Source: Ophthalmolycus amberensis
Taxonomy: Eukaryota > Chordata > Actinopteri > Perciformes > Zoarcidae
Direction: 5' to 3'
NCBI GenBank assembly: GCA_024529925.1
Contig: JAFEUB010001548.1
Span: 682,001 to 746,000, forward strand
Length of the DNA: 64,000 bases
The translations under genes and the position numbers were made by a program. This document shows positions 26,099-39,342 of this stretch, piece after piece (the stretch's first letter is position 1; every line of letters begins with the position of its first letter). The notes under the pieces were generated by a model. The model did not search any database. It was not told the DNA's origin and saw nothing but the letters and a program-made list of their open reading frames with translations.

Positions 26099-26345
26099 GG
26101 GGTGTCTTTGAATATGTGGCTCTGAACTCCACTTGAGCTTTATTCCTAAACATTTACAGACCGCCTAAATACTGTGCAACCTTCTTTGATGAGTTTACTG
26201 AACTGCTGTCTGTAATCTGTATTGATTTTGACTGTGTTGTTATTGTTGGTGACTTTAATATCCTTGTTGATAATCCCCAGGACAGAGAGTCTATAGAACT
26301 ATGTGGTGTCCTTGATAACTATGATCTGACTCAGCATGTGACAGG

Positions 26346-26378
<33 letters not shown>

Positions 26379-29300
26379 ACAACAGGGGGCACACTCTGGA
26401 CCTAATCATCACCAAAGGTCTAAACATTTCCAAGGTCGCCGTGACTGATGTTGCACTCTCTGATCATTTCTGTGTTTTCTTTGAGAGTGCAATCTCCTTG
26501 CACACAAATGTCCAAAACGAGGTTGTGACAAAGCGTTACATCTCTGAAAACACCAGTGAACTATTTATTCAGAAGTTCTGCTCCACACCAGCCCTCTCTT
26601 GCATCTCAGCCAATGAGCTTGTAGATGGCTTCAATCTAAAGTTAGTCTAAAGTAGAGAAACGAGAGTGTCGGAAAGCTGAGCGCAGGTGGCGAAAAACTA
26701 ATCTCCAGGTTCACTGTGACATCTATGAAGAGAGACTTCACAATTATAATGTGGAACTTACAAATGCAAGGCAGTCCTTCTTCTCTGACATCATAACCAA
26801 AAACAAGAACAATACACGCGCCTTATTTGCTCCCGTCGACCGACTAACAAACCCTCCAGTATCAGTAGCTGCTGAGCTCCAATCCACCTGGGCATGTAAT
26901 CAGTTTGCCTCCTAGGATATGTGTTGTCCCGATCTCTAAATAACATCCATTCAATGGATCCATTCAAATATCATGACACAATTTCATTCAATCGACCGTA
27001 GAAGCCTAGAAGACATTATACAACATCTGAAGTCATCCTCCTGCTGCTTGGATATTCTACCAACACACTTTTTCAAAAATATTTCAAAATGCATGACCAC
27101 TGATCTTTTACAAATTGTAAACACATCCCTTCTCTCAGGTGTCTTCCCACAAGCCCTAAAAACTGCAGTTATTAAACCACTCCTAAAGAAAGCTAGTTTA
27201 GACTCCGCAACGATGAAAAATTATAGGCCAATATCAAACCTCCCATTTTTAAGTAAAATAATTGAAAAAGCGGTTTTCCAACAGCTGAACAACTTCTTGG
27301 CCGTAAATAACTGCTTTGATGTTTTCCAGTCAGGCTTTCGACAGCACCACAGTACTGAAACTGCTCTTGTTAAGGTTTTCAACGACATCCACTTAAACAC
27401 AGACAATGGCAGAAGTTCAGTCTTAGTATTACTGGATCTCAGTGCTGCATTCGACACGGTCGACCATGCCATACTAATAGAAAGACTAAAAATCTGGGTG
27501 GGACTCTCTGGCACAGCACTTAACTGGTTTGAATCCTACTTGAAGGACCGAGAATACTTTGTGTCTGTAGCTGATTACACATCAGAGCTGACTAAAGTGA
27601 CATGTGGTGTTCCCCAAGGTTCAATACTGGGGCCTCTTCTGTTCAACATCTACATGCTTCCACTAGCATCAGATTATGGAAAACAACAAAGTGTGTTATC
27701 ATAATTATGCAGACGACACACAAATCTACATAACTATGTCACCAGGGGACTATAATCCCATACAAGGGCTGGGTAACTGCACTGAACAAATCAACAACTG
27801 GATGTAACAGAATGTTCTTCAATTAAACAAAGATAAAACAGAAGTAATTGTTTTTGGTACCAAGGACGAACGATTGAAAGTCACCGCTCAGCTTCAAGTC
27901 ACTGATGTTAAAACCCACAAACCAAGCCAGAAATCTAGGTGTAGTTATGGATTCAGACCTCAACCTGAACAGCCATATCAAGACAATTACAAAATCAGCC
28001 TACTATCACCTGAAGAATATATCAAGGATTAGAGGACTTATGTCTCAACAGGATGTGTAAAACGTGTCCATGTATTCATCTTCAGCAGACTGGACTACTG
28101 TAACGGTGTGTTTACAGGTCTCTGTAACAAGTCAGTCAGAAAGCTGCAGCTCGAGTCCTCACTAAGACCAGGAGGGTGGATCACATCACTCAAGTTCTGA
28201 TGTCTTTGCACTGGCTTCCTGTCCAACAAAGAATTGACTTTAAAATCCTGCTGTTGGTTTACAAAGCACTGAATGGTTTAGGGCCAAAATATATCTCTGA
28301 TCTGCTGCTACCTTATGAACCATCCCGACCCCTCAGGTCGTCTGGGACCGGTCTACTTTCTGTTCCCAGAGTCAGAACTAAACATGGAGAAGCAGCGTTC
28401 AGTGTTTCTGCTCCACATATCTGGAACAAAGTCCCAGAAAGCTGCAGGTCTGCTGAGACCCTCAGCTCCTTTACATCAAGACTGAAGACCTTTCTGTTTG
28501 CTGCTGCCTTTAATTGAACCACATTCAATTAATATATTAATCAATTTCCTGCATTTCTGCATTTTACTACTGCATTTATTTCTTACACTGCTTTTTAGTG
28601 TTTTAATGAATGTTCTTAATTGTTTTTAAATCTCCTTTTCTTTTGCCTTATGTTTTGAAGTTTTTAATGGTTTTATGTGAAGCACTTTGAATTACCTTGT
28701 TGTTGAAACGTGCAATACAAATAAACTAGCCTTGCCTTGCCTTACATCTTAACAGATCCCAGCCCTCCCTGGTCCAGTCCTCGTCCCTGCTAAGAGGACA
28801 TAACAAGGCTTAAAGATGTCGACACAGGATTTAAGACTTGAGACTAGAAACAGACGCCCTCCCAAACCAAGAGAGGAGGAATCTTGATTCAGAACTGCTG
28901 GTCTAACAGCTCAACATTTGAACATATCCAGTCAGAATGGACAGTTTTTACAGACAACAACCAGTGTTGTGAATCAGAGTATTCACAATCACAGACAAAA
29001 ACATTTCTTTTGAATTAAAGTCAACCCGTTGTGGTCACCTAGACTAAAATAGTAGCACAATACAAAACAAGCTCCTTTAGACTTATTTAGCAGTAAAAAG
29101 ATAAAGCTTGTGATATTCTATGTTTTCCTTGTTACTAATCCAATGAAAAAAAACAAAGCCAGCAATGAACTGATCCAAGAACAAGTATTAGCAGTCTGTA
29201 TCCAAAATCTGATCAATCTTTTCTCTCTAGAGTTAGTGAGAACTGAATGTCAGGATTTTGCTGTGATGTTGCAAATGTCCCACATGTGTTCAAAGCATAA

Positions 29301-29785
29301 TTTGTGCAGTGAAAGAGGAAGTGGAATACCCTTCATGTCTTACTGCATAGCAGTGAGTGACAGGGGTCCCGTGGCTCAGAGAGGGCTGCATGCAAAGGTT
29401 CTGTAGAAGCACACATCTTGCTTCCGTGAACATACGATGTGAATTGTCTACTCTACCTGACGATGAGACATGCAGCGACGTTGGTACAGTCTGCTCCTGT
29501 CAGGTCCTCTGGCTGTGAGAAGGGGTGGCAGGGGCTGAAGGACAGCAGGGTCTCTGCACCGACCTCCAGCTTCTCTGCTGACACAGGCTTCAAACGGCAG
29601 AGGAAACCCTCTGCATCTCCCATCGCCTTCAGGTTTATCACCCCGCTCCCATCCTTCATGATACATTTGCAGTTGTTGACTTTGAAGCAGCCCGACTTCT
29701 TAGCGGACCTTGGATGAGGGGAGAGCGATGAGGAAAACGTGTTGAAACAGACTAAGAGCGTGATGAGGACAGTCTGAAGACTCAT
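25139..29785 (-). CDS. MRH/Atg27-like type I membrane receptor, last exon not found
   Basis: Three exons join in phase: 29457..29785 (329 nt, ATG at 29785), 25444..25553 (110 nt) and 25139..25357 (219 nt). Each has GT-AG junctions: donors GTAGAG, GTGAGC, GTAACG; acceptors AATAG, CCCAG. The start gives a signal peptide (MSLQTVLITLLVCFNTFSSS). The lumenal part has the mannose-6-phosphate-receptor-homology pattern: DGSGVINL, FSPCHPF, CTNVAACLIV, then YHCNPN and ESTCACPNAC. Two possible N-glycosylation sites (NDT, NQS) follow. A single membrane span, GTIFLIILSLSAAAYFLL, ends the third exon. The relatives I know of are Golgi/endosome sorting receptors, so a cargo-sorting role is inferred only. Sugar-binding residues were not verified. 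A short cytosolic tail exon is expected downstream but not located. An L2 LINE lies antisense in intron 1. Confidence 0.7.
25865..25879 (-). promoter_or_regulatory. CTCF-like motif
   Basis: On the minus strand this reads GGCCACCAGGGGGCG, very close to the known CTCF core CCACNAGGGGGCGC. It lies in intron 1 of the MRH-like gene. A second match, at 57913..57925, sits in a dispersed repeat, so this one may also be repeat-derived. Confidence 0.35.
26082..26102. repeat. Poly-G tract of 21 after (TG)n
   Basis: A run of 21 G follows a TG repeat (26049..26081). It marks the 5' limit of the recognisable L2 sequence. Confidence 0.9.
26105..28745 (+). mobile_element. L2-type LINE, nearly full coding part, degraded
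   Basis: The order of domains is that of L2 non-LTR elements. An endonuclease C-terminal part lies at 26215..26500 (VIVVGDFNILVDN, then HTLDLII and LSDHF). Reverse transcriptase lies at 26973..27704 (NYRPISNLPFLSKIIEK, SVLVLLDLSAAFDTVDH, CGVPQGSILGPLLF). The C-terminal segment lies at 28176..28517 (LHWLPVQQRIDFKILLL, ending FLFAAAFN and stop). The YADD-equivalent region (near 27705..27720, reading YADDTQ) is in another frame, so frameshifts have disabled it. The 3' tail ends in CCTTG repeats. It lies antisense in intron 1 of the MRH-like gene. Its 5' end adjoins a TG/poly-G tract. Confidence 0.9.
26347..26378. repeat. Poly-C tract of 32 inside the L2 endonuclease region
   Basis: A run of 32 C interrupts the L2 endonuclease coding part, between CATGTGACAGGA and ACAACAGGGGGCACACTCTG. 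Length in such runs is often unreliable in sequencing. Confidence 0.9.
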
Positions 29786-30264
29786 GGTGTCAGTGTGCAC
29801 CAGTGCACAGGGCAGTGGCAAGCTGTGTGTTGTTAGGTAACCATCGAGCATCTGACAGCCTGGTGATGGTAGGAAAGTAATTAGAGTAAAGGTGATTGCC
29901 ATTCCGAGCATTCCAGAGGCCCACCATGCTCAGATCAGTGTCTTTCCAATTGCAGCAAAACACAGGCAGCAGGTCACAGGTCATCCAGAGAAACCAGGAT
30001 ACAGGTCCTGGAAAAACCTGATGCTCTTGAGTTCTGCAAATATCATTTGGCTGTGCTGTGAGAACCACAGACAGTTCCATTCAGACGTCTTAAAACCAGG
30101 ACAAATACAAGTGAACTAACTTTGGGTGAACTGATTCTTAAATTGATTATGAGATTTATCTTAAATGCAAATCATCTACTCTTATACATGATAATGACAC
30201 CCACATGTTTGACCCAGAAACAACAAACAGTACAGCAATCCAGAGACGACAATCAGAGATGCTC

Positions 30265-30805
30265 ACAAGTCTCTGAGTTAGAGTCCAAGTCAAGTCCCAG
30301 AGCTAGAGTCCAAGTCACGTCTCGAGTCTCTGAGCTAGAGTCCAAGTCACGTCTCGAGTCTCTGAGCTAGAGTCCAAGTCAAGTCTCGAGTCTCTGAGCT
30401 AGAGTCCAAGTCACGTCTCGAGTCTCTGAGCTAGAGTCCAAGTCACGTCTCGAGTCTCTGAGTTAGAGTCCAAGTCAAGTCTCTGCGCTAGAGTCCAAGT
30501 CAAGTCTTAAGTCCCAGAGCTAGAGTCCAAGTCAAGTCTCTGCGCTAGAGTCCAAGTCAAGTCTCTGCGCTAGAGTCCAAGTCAAGTCTCTGAGCTAGAG
30601 TCCAAGTCAAGTCTTAAGTCCCAGAGCTAGAGTCCAAGTCAAGTCTCTGAGCTAGAGTCCAAGTCAAGTCTTAAGTCCAAGTCAAGTCTTAAGTCCCAAG
30701 TCCAAGTCAAGTCTTAAGTCCCAGAGCTAGAGTCCAAGTCAAGTCTCTGCGCTAGAGTCCAAGTCAAGTCTCTGCGCTAGAGTCCAAGTTAAGTCTCAGA
30801 GCGAG
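30265..30805. repeat. 25-32-bp minisatellite (AGAGTCCAAGTCAAGTCTC family)
   Basis: About 20 imperfect units contain CTAGAGTCCAAGTCAAGTCT, with alternative fillers TCTGAGC, TCTGCGC, CTCGAGT and TTAAGTCC. The many unit lengths suggest repeated unequal exchange. It lies between the MRH-like gene start and the piggyBac remnant. Confidence 0.9.
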
Positions 30806-30831
30806 CTAGTATTTTAAAGTACTTTTCCGGT

Positions 30832-31440
30832 ATGCTTGCCTTAAATACTGTGAAAAAAAAAAAACTACTCCACCTGTGCGAGAATTACAGATACTATTTT
30901 GACTTTGACGGGAACCTTTTATTTTCCCGCGGGAAAACTCCGCCCACACTTAGCAGGAGAGGAGCGAAACATACAAAATGGTTGCTTGGGACTCCTGCCA
31001 ACATTACACTCTGCAGATACATACAACACAGCAGCTTACTGTAGGATGAAGACCATCTTGAGGTCAATTCAGATTATAATGGTGCCGATTATGAACCAGC
31101 AGATGAGGAAACTGATATACCTGTTCCTCCAAGCGAGACATTCGTGTCAAAAAATTGTGAAATACAGTGGTCATCCTCACCCAATACACGTCAGCCAAGA
31201 CTGTCTGCCGGGAATATTATGAAGACAGTGCCAACATGTATTTGCACAAAGCACACCGTGACGACATGTTACTCGTGTGCTGTGTAGACACACACACACC
31301 TCGTTCATTGTGCTCATCTCTTGTTCATTTTTGTAAATGTCTGTTTCTTAACACTATAAATAAACAGAGTTTACTTTCAATACAAATCCTTATGATTCAT
31401 TTGGCTTGATTTTGAGTGAGCGGGTCAATATGACCCTAAA
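30832..31440 (+). mobile_element. Internally deleted piggyBac-like transposon remnant
   Basis: A plus-strand frame around 31060..31215 reads DYEPADEETDIPVPPSETF, then an IQWSSSP and RLSAGNIM segment, the typical acidic N-terminus and early core of piggyBac transposases. It runs straight into an ICTKHTVTTCYSC segment (31231..31275) that resembles the C-terminal Cys-rich domain. The DDD catalytic core is therefore deleted. The far end shows GGGTCAATATGACCCTAA. TTAA target duplications were not pinned down. Confidence 0.5.
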
Positions 31441-32350
31441 CAGCAGAGATGTCTCATCTATATTCATCTACATCACCCCATGAAAAAAAGAAAGTTTCAA
31501 AATGCAAAAACAATTTAGAAATAAATACATGTTATGGTAGACGAATGCAATTTATATCTAGATTTTTCCAATGTACCTAAAAAATAGTTTGAACATAAGA
31601 AACGAACATAACAGGAGGGTTCATACAGCAGATGGGACGCTTGCGTGTGTATTCACAAATCTACAGCGATACAGACTATCAAAACCCGGACTAACAGGCT
31701 GAGGAAGAGCTTTTCCCCAGAACGGTTTCCTCCTTCACCCCCCCACCCAGCTCACACAGGACATTACTGCAGAGGAACAAAAATAGGCAAGAAAACACTT
31801 TAACAAAGCACTTTGTCACTTACAGCCATTGATGCCTGTGTTTTATCTTGTCTTAATGTTTTTATACATTTTTTACCTTGTTGCTGCTGAACTGACTGAT
31901 GAGACGCCAACTTAATTTCTTTGTATGTTTTTACAACAACATCCTTATCGTCATATGAATGTCCTAAATATTGTGGAAGTGTAGGTCAAGTAGAGTACAT
32001 TAGTTTAACTAGTGAGACTAATCAGAGCTCCTCGATAATTGAGGGAGTTAGCATTGATTATGAAGGTTGATCATTGATATTTAGCGCTGCAGTGCTCCAC
32101 TTCTATATGATATGGTTTTGGCTCAAAAGTATTTTCATATATATAGTTTTACTGCAACATTTTGCAATAACATAATACAGCACAAGACTTTGATGATTTC
32201 GTTGGGACTAAAGTTGTCAACATTTCTCAAGTCAACCTTCATGCATTATTATTATTATTTTCTTTGTCGATAAAATGACCAGAGTAAACATGATTACATT
32301 TGTGAAAAAACATTTTAAAAAATCTACACAAAGCATTTTGTCTTTAACAG
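31441..32350. other. No gene seen; 3' part shared with the rpl35 duplicate flank
   Basis: AT-rich DNA without coding signals. From about 32195 it is recognisably related to 35520 onward, the downstream flank of the second rpl35 copy. Confidence 0.5.
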
Positions 32351-32352
32351 AT

Positions 32353-32358
32353 TTTATT
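32353..32358 (-). terminator. rpl35 polyadenylation signal
   Basis: AATAAA on the minus strand lies about 20 bases after the stop codon of rpl35, the very short 3'UTR usual for ribosomal protein genes. Confidence 0.7.
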
Positions 32359-32377
32359 TGGTCAATAGAAAGAGCCT

Positions 32378-34113
<1,736 letters not shown>

Positions 34114-34134
34114 GTTTCTTCTCACTGCCCTGTT

Positions 34135-34245
34135 GGAAAGGCCGGACGCACCGCGTGCTCATAAAAAGTAGCTTCCGGGGAATTTCTTCTTTGTTGGTTC
34201 GTGTTTCACTGTCACGACACACAAACAGCGCCGCTCATTGGTGGA
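34135..34245 (-). promoter_or_regulatory. rpl35: rpl35 promoter with 5'TOP, ETS and CCAAT motifs
   Basis: On the minus strand: CCAAT at 34237..34241, CCGGAAGC (ETS/GABP type) near 34171..34178, a weak TATA-like TTTTTAT near 34162..34168, and a CCTTTCC transcription-start pyrimidine tract at 34135..34141. This set is typical of vertebrate ribosomal protein genes with TOP mRNAs. Confidence 0.55.
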
Positions 34246-35719
34246 GCGTGGAAAAGCAGAAAACATGGTTTATCAAATCACAAAAGCAATATTAAAACTC
34301 AAGAATTATAAAGATTCGACACAAAATCATTGGAAAAGTAACACAATTATCAAATATATCAGAATTATATAATCAAAGGGTACGTAATAAATAAAATGGA
34401 ATTCTAATCTAAAAATAAGGTCAAAATAAAAAATTGAGTGGTCAGAGTGAGGAACATTTTGAAAGACTTTGCTTTCTTCATCACCCTCAGAAAACAAAAG
34501 GGGGGAGGGGGGGTTCTAATTTAGTGTTAGATGTCACAGAAAATGTGTCACACCCATATGAAATAAAAAAAACATAATATAGCATTAACGATGGGTATCA
34601 AAATTAATGATGTAATTCAATGTGGCACATTAAACAAATATATCCCCCCCAGCGGGGACTCCTATGGTTTCAAGGTGAGAAGGTTTTCAGTGTCACTTGT
34701 TGGTCCATGGGGAGAGGACACAATCAACTCCTCTTTCTCAGTCGCCTCAGGTTCTGATTTGACAAAATGTCTAGCAACAGCGCTTTTTACGTCACCCGTG
34801 TGTATCATTGTGAGATGGTCTGCACGAGCTCTCGAGGCTCTGTAGTGATTCCTTTATAAACCAATATGCAGGGGTTCTTCAGCATATAGACGACACTAGC
34901 TGTAGAACAGATGATCTTGGCTTTGAAGTCAGTAGTCCTTGCTTTAAGATGACTGCTCTTTGTAGTAAAATCACACTGGCTGCATTGCATTTTAAGTCGC
35001 CGACATTTCATCCAGGAGAGCAGTTTGTTCATTGCCAGGTCTGATTTTCGAACTATTCAGTTGGACATCTCTAGGAAGTCTTGGTTGTTCCAAACTTAAA
35101 GGTTTTGTTAGCATAAATATTTTGTTTCACTGCATCATGTTGCAATAACATCTAATCGAGCACTTCTGACCAACAGTAATAAAGAGTTTAATAACATTCA
35201 GGTTTCAACTTTTATGGCAGGTGAGACTTAACTGTACAAGGAGCCTCAAAGCTTCATCCACCCATCAAAGACAAATCTACCTGAAGGTTTCATTGATGCG
35301 TGACACTGAGCATGTCCTGACATACCTCAGCAGCTCCTTTGTTTCTCCGGCTCCCCGGTTTGACAATCACCTTCATTAACATGGACAACTATTTTAGGTG
35401 GACCACACATTCAGACAACCAAGTGACAGCGAGCCCAAAGGCCCGATCACGGAGACTTCAAACATTTATTGCGCAGACTCAAAGCTGACATAATAAAAAG
35501 GCACAATGACTCATAATGGTGTGGTCGGGACTAAAGGGGCCACTGTCAACATGTATCAGGTCAACCAGGTTAATATAAAGAAACCATGCATTATTATGTT
35601 GTTTGTAGCTAAAATGACAAGAGTAAACATGATTACATTTGTGAAAAAAACAATTAAAAAAAATCTACACAAACAAATGTTTTCTTTAACAGATTTTATT
35701 TGGTCAATAGAAAGAGCCT

Positions 35720-36583
<864 letters not shown>

Positions 36584-37329
36584 CGGATGCACCGCGTGCT
36601 CAGAATATATAGCTTCAGGAGAAGTTCTTCTTCGTTGCTTAACGTTTCACTTCGACGTCACACTAACAGCGCCACTGATTGGTGGCGCGTGGAAGAGCAA
36701 AAGGAACCAACGCAAACTAATACACGAGCAGCCTCTTCTGTTCCTGTTGATTTGTAGTTCTTCCTCGCGGTTAACGGAAGAGAAACGGGATACATCACAC
36801 ACAGCATCCAGTCAGACTCCCCCGCTTCCACATTGTGTTATGTTGCAACTTAGCTGTCCACTCATCAATTTGCACATGATCTAAACTTAATAGTAAAGCA
36901 AAACACCGACCTTTTGATTTATTTTGACCTCATATTTAGATCAGAACGCCTTTTTCTTAGTTCTGTGTCCTTTGAGTCTATCATTCTAATATATTTCATA
37001 ATTGTATGACTTTTCCAGTGATTTTGTGTGAATCTTTATCATTCTTGACTTTTAAAATTGCGTGATTTGATAGACTGTTGCTTTACATGGTACTGCTGTA
37101 TATTTGATTGAGTCTTCATGCACCAACTGTGTGGTTGTAGTCACACCCTCAGGAGGGACATTAGTTCAATGACACACTGCTTTAACTTGATGCCTCTGTT
37201 CCTGAAGAAGAGCTGACCGATGATCCAATGGACTCATGCTACATGAACTCAAGAAAGGCAGCGTTCTAGTGGCGCTAGTCTCTGAAGGAGACACTAGCTA
37301 CTTGTGGGACTCAGCAAGATGTGCATTTG
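36584..37329. other. No supported gene
   Basis: This is the upstream flank of the rpl35 duplicate (related to 34140..34260 up to about 36720), followed by unremarkable AT-rich DNA. No arpc5l exon was recognised. Confidence 0.5.
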
Positions 37330-37600
37330 TTTAAAAACTGTTTGCAATCAAATTAATTTACCTCAGGTGGACTCCAATCAAGACAAAGAAACATCTCAAA
37401 GATGATCTAAATGGTTAGCACCTGTGCTAAATTCCAAGCGCCATAGCAGCTGGCCTGAATACTTATGTCAGTGTGATATTCAGTTCAATATGTTTAATAC
37501 ATTTGCAAAAATACTCGGTAATAAGGATTTTAAACGATTTTAGCATGAGGCTGCAACATAATAAAATAAAAGGTGGGGGTCATCACAATATGGGAAAATG
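37330..37600. repeat. Dispersed DNA-transposon-derived repeat (one end)
   Basis: CTCAGGTGGACTCCAATCAA and AAACATCTCAAAGATGATCT, followed by GAATACTTATGTCAGTGTGA and GGCTGCAACATAATAAAAT, are parts of a common fish repeat. Another section of the same family lies at 43050..43445. Confidence 0.6.
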
Positions 37601-37787
37601 TATATAGAATATTCTCTACATTTTGCTATCAAATGTTTTCACCCAAACAGAGAAAAATAGGCTATTATACATATCAGCAACACACAAAACCAAACCTTTC
37701 AATACCATACTAACAACAAATGTATTGCTAAAGCTGCAAATGAACGTGGTATTACAATAAATAAAATGACATTCTTATTTTAGTATT

Positions 37788-38742
37788 TGCATGGTGGTGC
37801 ATTGGTTAGCGCCGTCGCCTCACAGCAAGAAGGTTGTGAGTTGGAACCTGCCTTTCTGTGTGGAGTCTGCAGGTTCTCCCTGAGTGCTCTGAAGGGTGTT
37901 CTCTGAAGGGTGTTCTCTGAAGGGTGTTCTCTGAAGGGTGTTCTCTGAAGGGTGTTCTCCGGGTGCTCTGAAGGGTGTTCTCTGAAGGGTGTTCTCTGAA
38001 GGGTGTTCTCTGAAGGGTGTTCTCTGAAGGGTGTTCTCTGAAGGGTGTTCTCCGGGTGCTCTGAAGGGTGTTCTCTGAAGGGTGTTCTCTGAAGGGTGTT
38101 CTCCGGGTGCTCTGAAGGGTGTTCTCTGAAGGGTGTTCTCCGGGTGCTCTGAAGGGTGTTCTCTGAAGGGTGCTCTCTGAAGGGTGTTCTCCGGGTGCTC
38201 TGAAGGGTGTTCTCTGAAGGGTGCTCTCTGAAGGGTGTTCTCCAGGTGCTCTGAAGGGTGTTCTGAAGGGTGTTCTCTGAGTGCTCTGAAGGGTGTTCTC
38301 TGGGTGCTCTGAAGGGTGTTCTCCGGGTGCTCTGAAGGGTGTTCTCCGGGTGCTCTGAAGGGTGTTCTCCGAGTGCTCTGAAGGGTGTTCTCCGGGTGCT
38401 CTCTGAAGGGTGTTCTCCGGGTGCTCTGAAGGGTGTTCTCCGGGTGCTCTGAAGGGTGTTCTCCGGGTGCTCTGAAGGGTGTTCTCCGGGTGCTCTGAAG
38501 GGTGTTCTCCGAGTGCTCTGAAGGGTGTTCTCCAGGTGCTCTGAAGGGTGTTCTCCAGGTGCTCTGAAGGGTGTTCTCCAGGTGCTCTGAAGGGTGTTCT
38601 CCGAGTGCTCTGAAGGGTGTTCTCCGGGTGCTCTGAAGGGTGTTCTCCGGGTGCTCTGAAGGGTGTTCTCCGGGTGCTCTCTGAAGGGTGTTCTCTGGAT
38701 TGCTCCAGCAGTCCAAAAACATGTAGTTTAGTTTGTTTCCCA
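37788..38742 (+). repeat. Dispersed repeat enlarged by an internal minisatellite
   Basis: The left flank GGTTAGCGCCGTCGCCTCAC and TTTCTGTGTGGAGTCTGCAG and the right flank CAGTCCAAAAACATG are the two sides of one common fish interspersed repeat, normally separated by only a few dozen bases. Here they are pushed apart by about 800 bp of tandem units. Long minus-strand frames (340 and 307 codons, EHPSEHPENTLQSTRRTPFR type) are artefacts of the array. Confidence 0.75.
37885..38695. repeat. 14/23-bp minisatellite
   Basis: Units of 14 bp (TGAAGGGTGTTCTC) and 23 bp (CGGGTGCTCTGAAGGGTGTT plus CTC) alternate in blocks: mostly 14-mers at the left, 23-mers at the right. Confidence 0.95.
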
Positions 38743-38789
38743 AAGGTCTGAATGTTTTTTTCTTTCACTGCATTCAAAATGGCATACTT

Positions 38790-38814
38790 GGGGGGGGGGG
38801 GGGGGGGGGGGGGG
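38790..38814. repeat. Poly-G tract of 25
   Basis: An uninterrupted run of 25 G, capable of G-quadruplex formation and prone to sequencing error. Confidence 0.9.
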
Positions 38815-38888
38815 TACCCATCTCTCACCCAATTTCAGCTGGAAACATTGCTCCCGTAGGCTGTGCCTGCGGTGTGTGAATGGGTAAA

Positions 38889-39342
38889 TGGTAAATGGAC
38901 TCTACTTGCATTTCTCTTTTCTAGTCTTCTGACCACTCAAAGAGCTTTAACACTACATGTCATCATTCAACCATTCACACACTGATGACAGGAGCTACCA
39001 TGCAAGGTGACACCTGCCCATCAGGACTCTAACTAGCATTTACATTTACATTCACACACCGTAGGCACAGCTATGGGAGCATCTTGGGGTTGAGTGTCTT
39101 ACCCAAGGACACATCGACATGGACTAGTGGAGCCGGGGATCGAACCGCCGATCCTCTGACTAAAGTTCTACCACTGAGCGACAGTTGTGGTATGAATGTT
39201 AGTTAGAATCCTGATGAGCAGGTGGCACCTTGCATGGTAGCTCCTGTCATCAGTGTATGAATGGGTGTGAATGATGACATGTAGTGTTAAAGAGCTTTGA
39301 GTGGTCTAGAAAAGAGAACTACAAGTACAGTCCATCTACCAT
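38889..39342. repeat. Inverted repeat, 150-bp arms, made of a dispersed repeat
   Basis: The left arm 38889..39038 (GGTAAATGGACTCTACTTGC ... GGACTCTAACTAGCA) pairs with the right arm 39194..39342 read in reverse. The shared strings include TTAACACTACATGTCATCAT and ACAGGAGCTACCATGCAAGG. The loop is about 155 bp and includes the tRNA-like GGGGATCGAACCGCCGATC. It looks like two copies of the GGTAAATGG family in opposite orientation, or a fold-back. Confidence 0.85.

Noticed and set aside
37806..38828. 340- and 307-codon minus-strand frames of EHPSEHPENTLQ type
   Set aside because: They are produced by the 14/23-bp minisatellite, occur in overlapping frames, and have no signal, domain or splice context.
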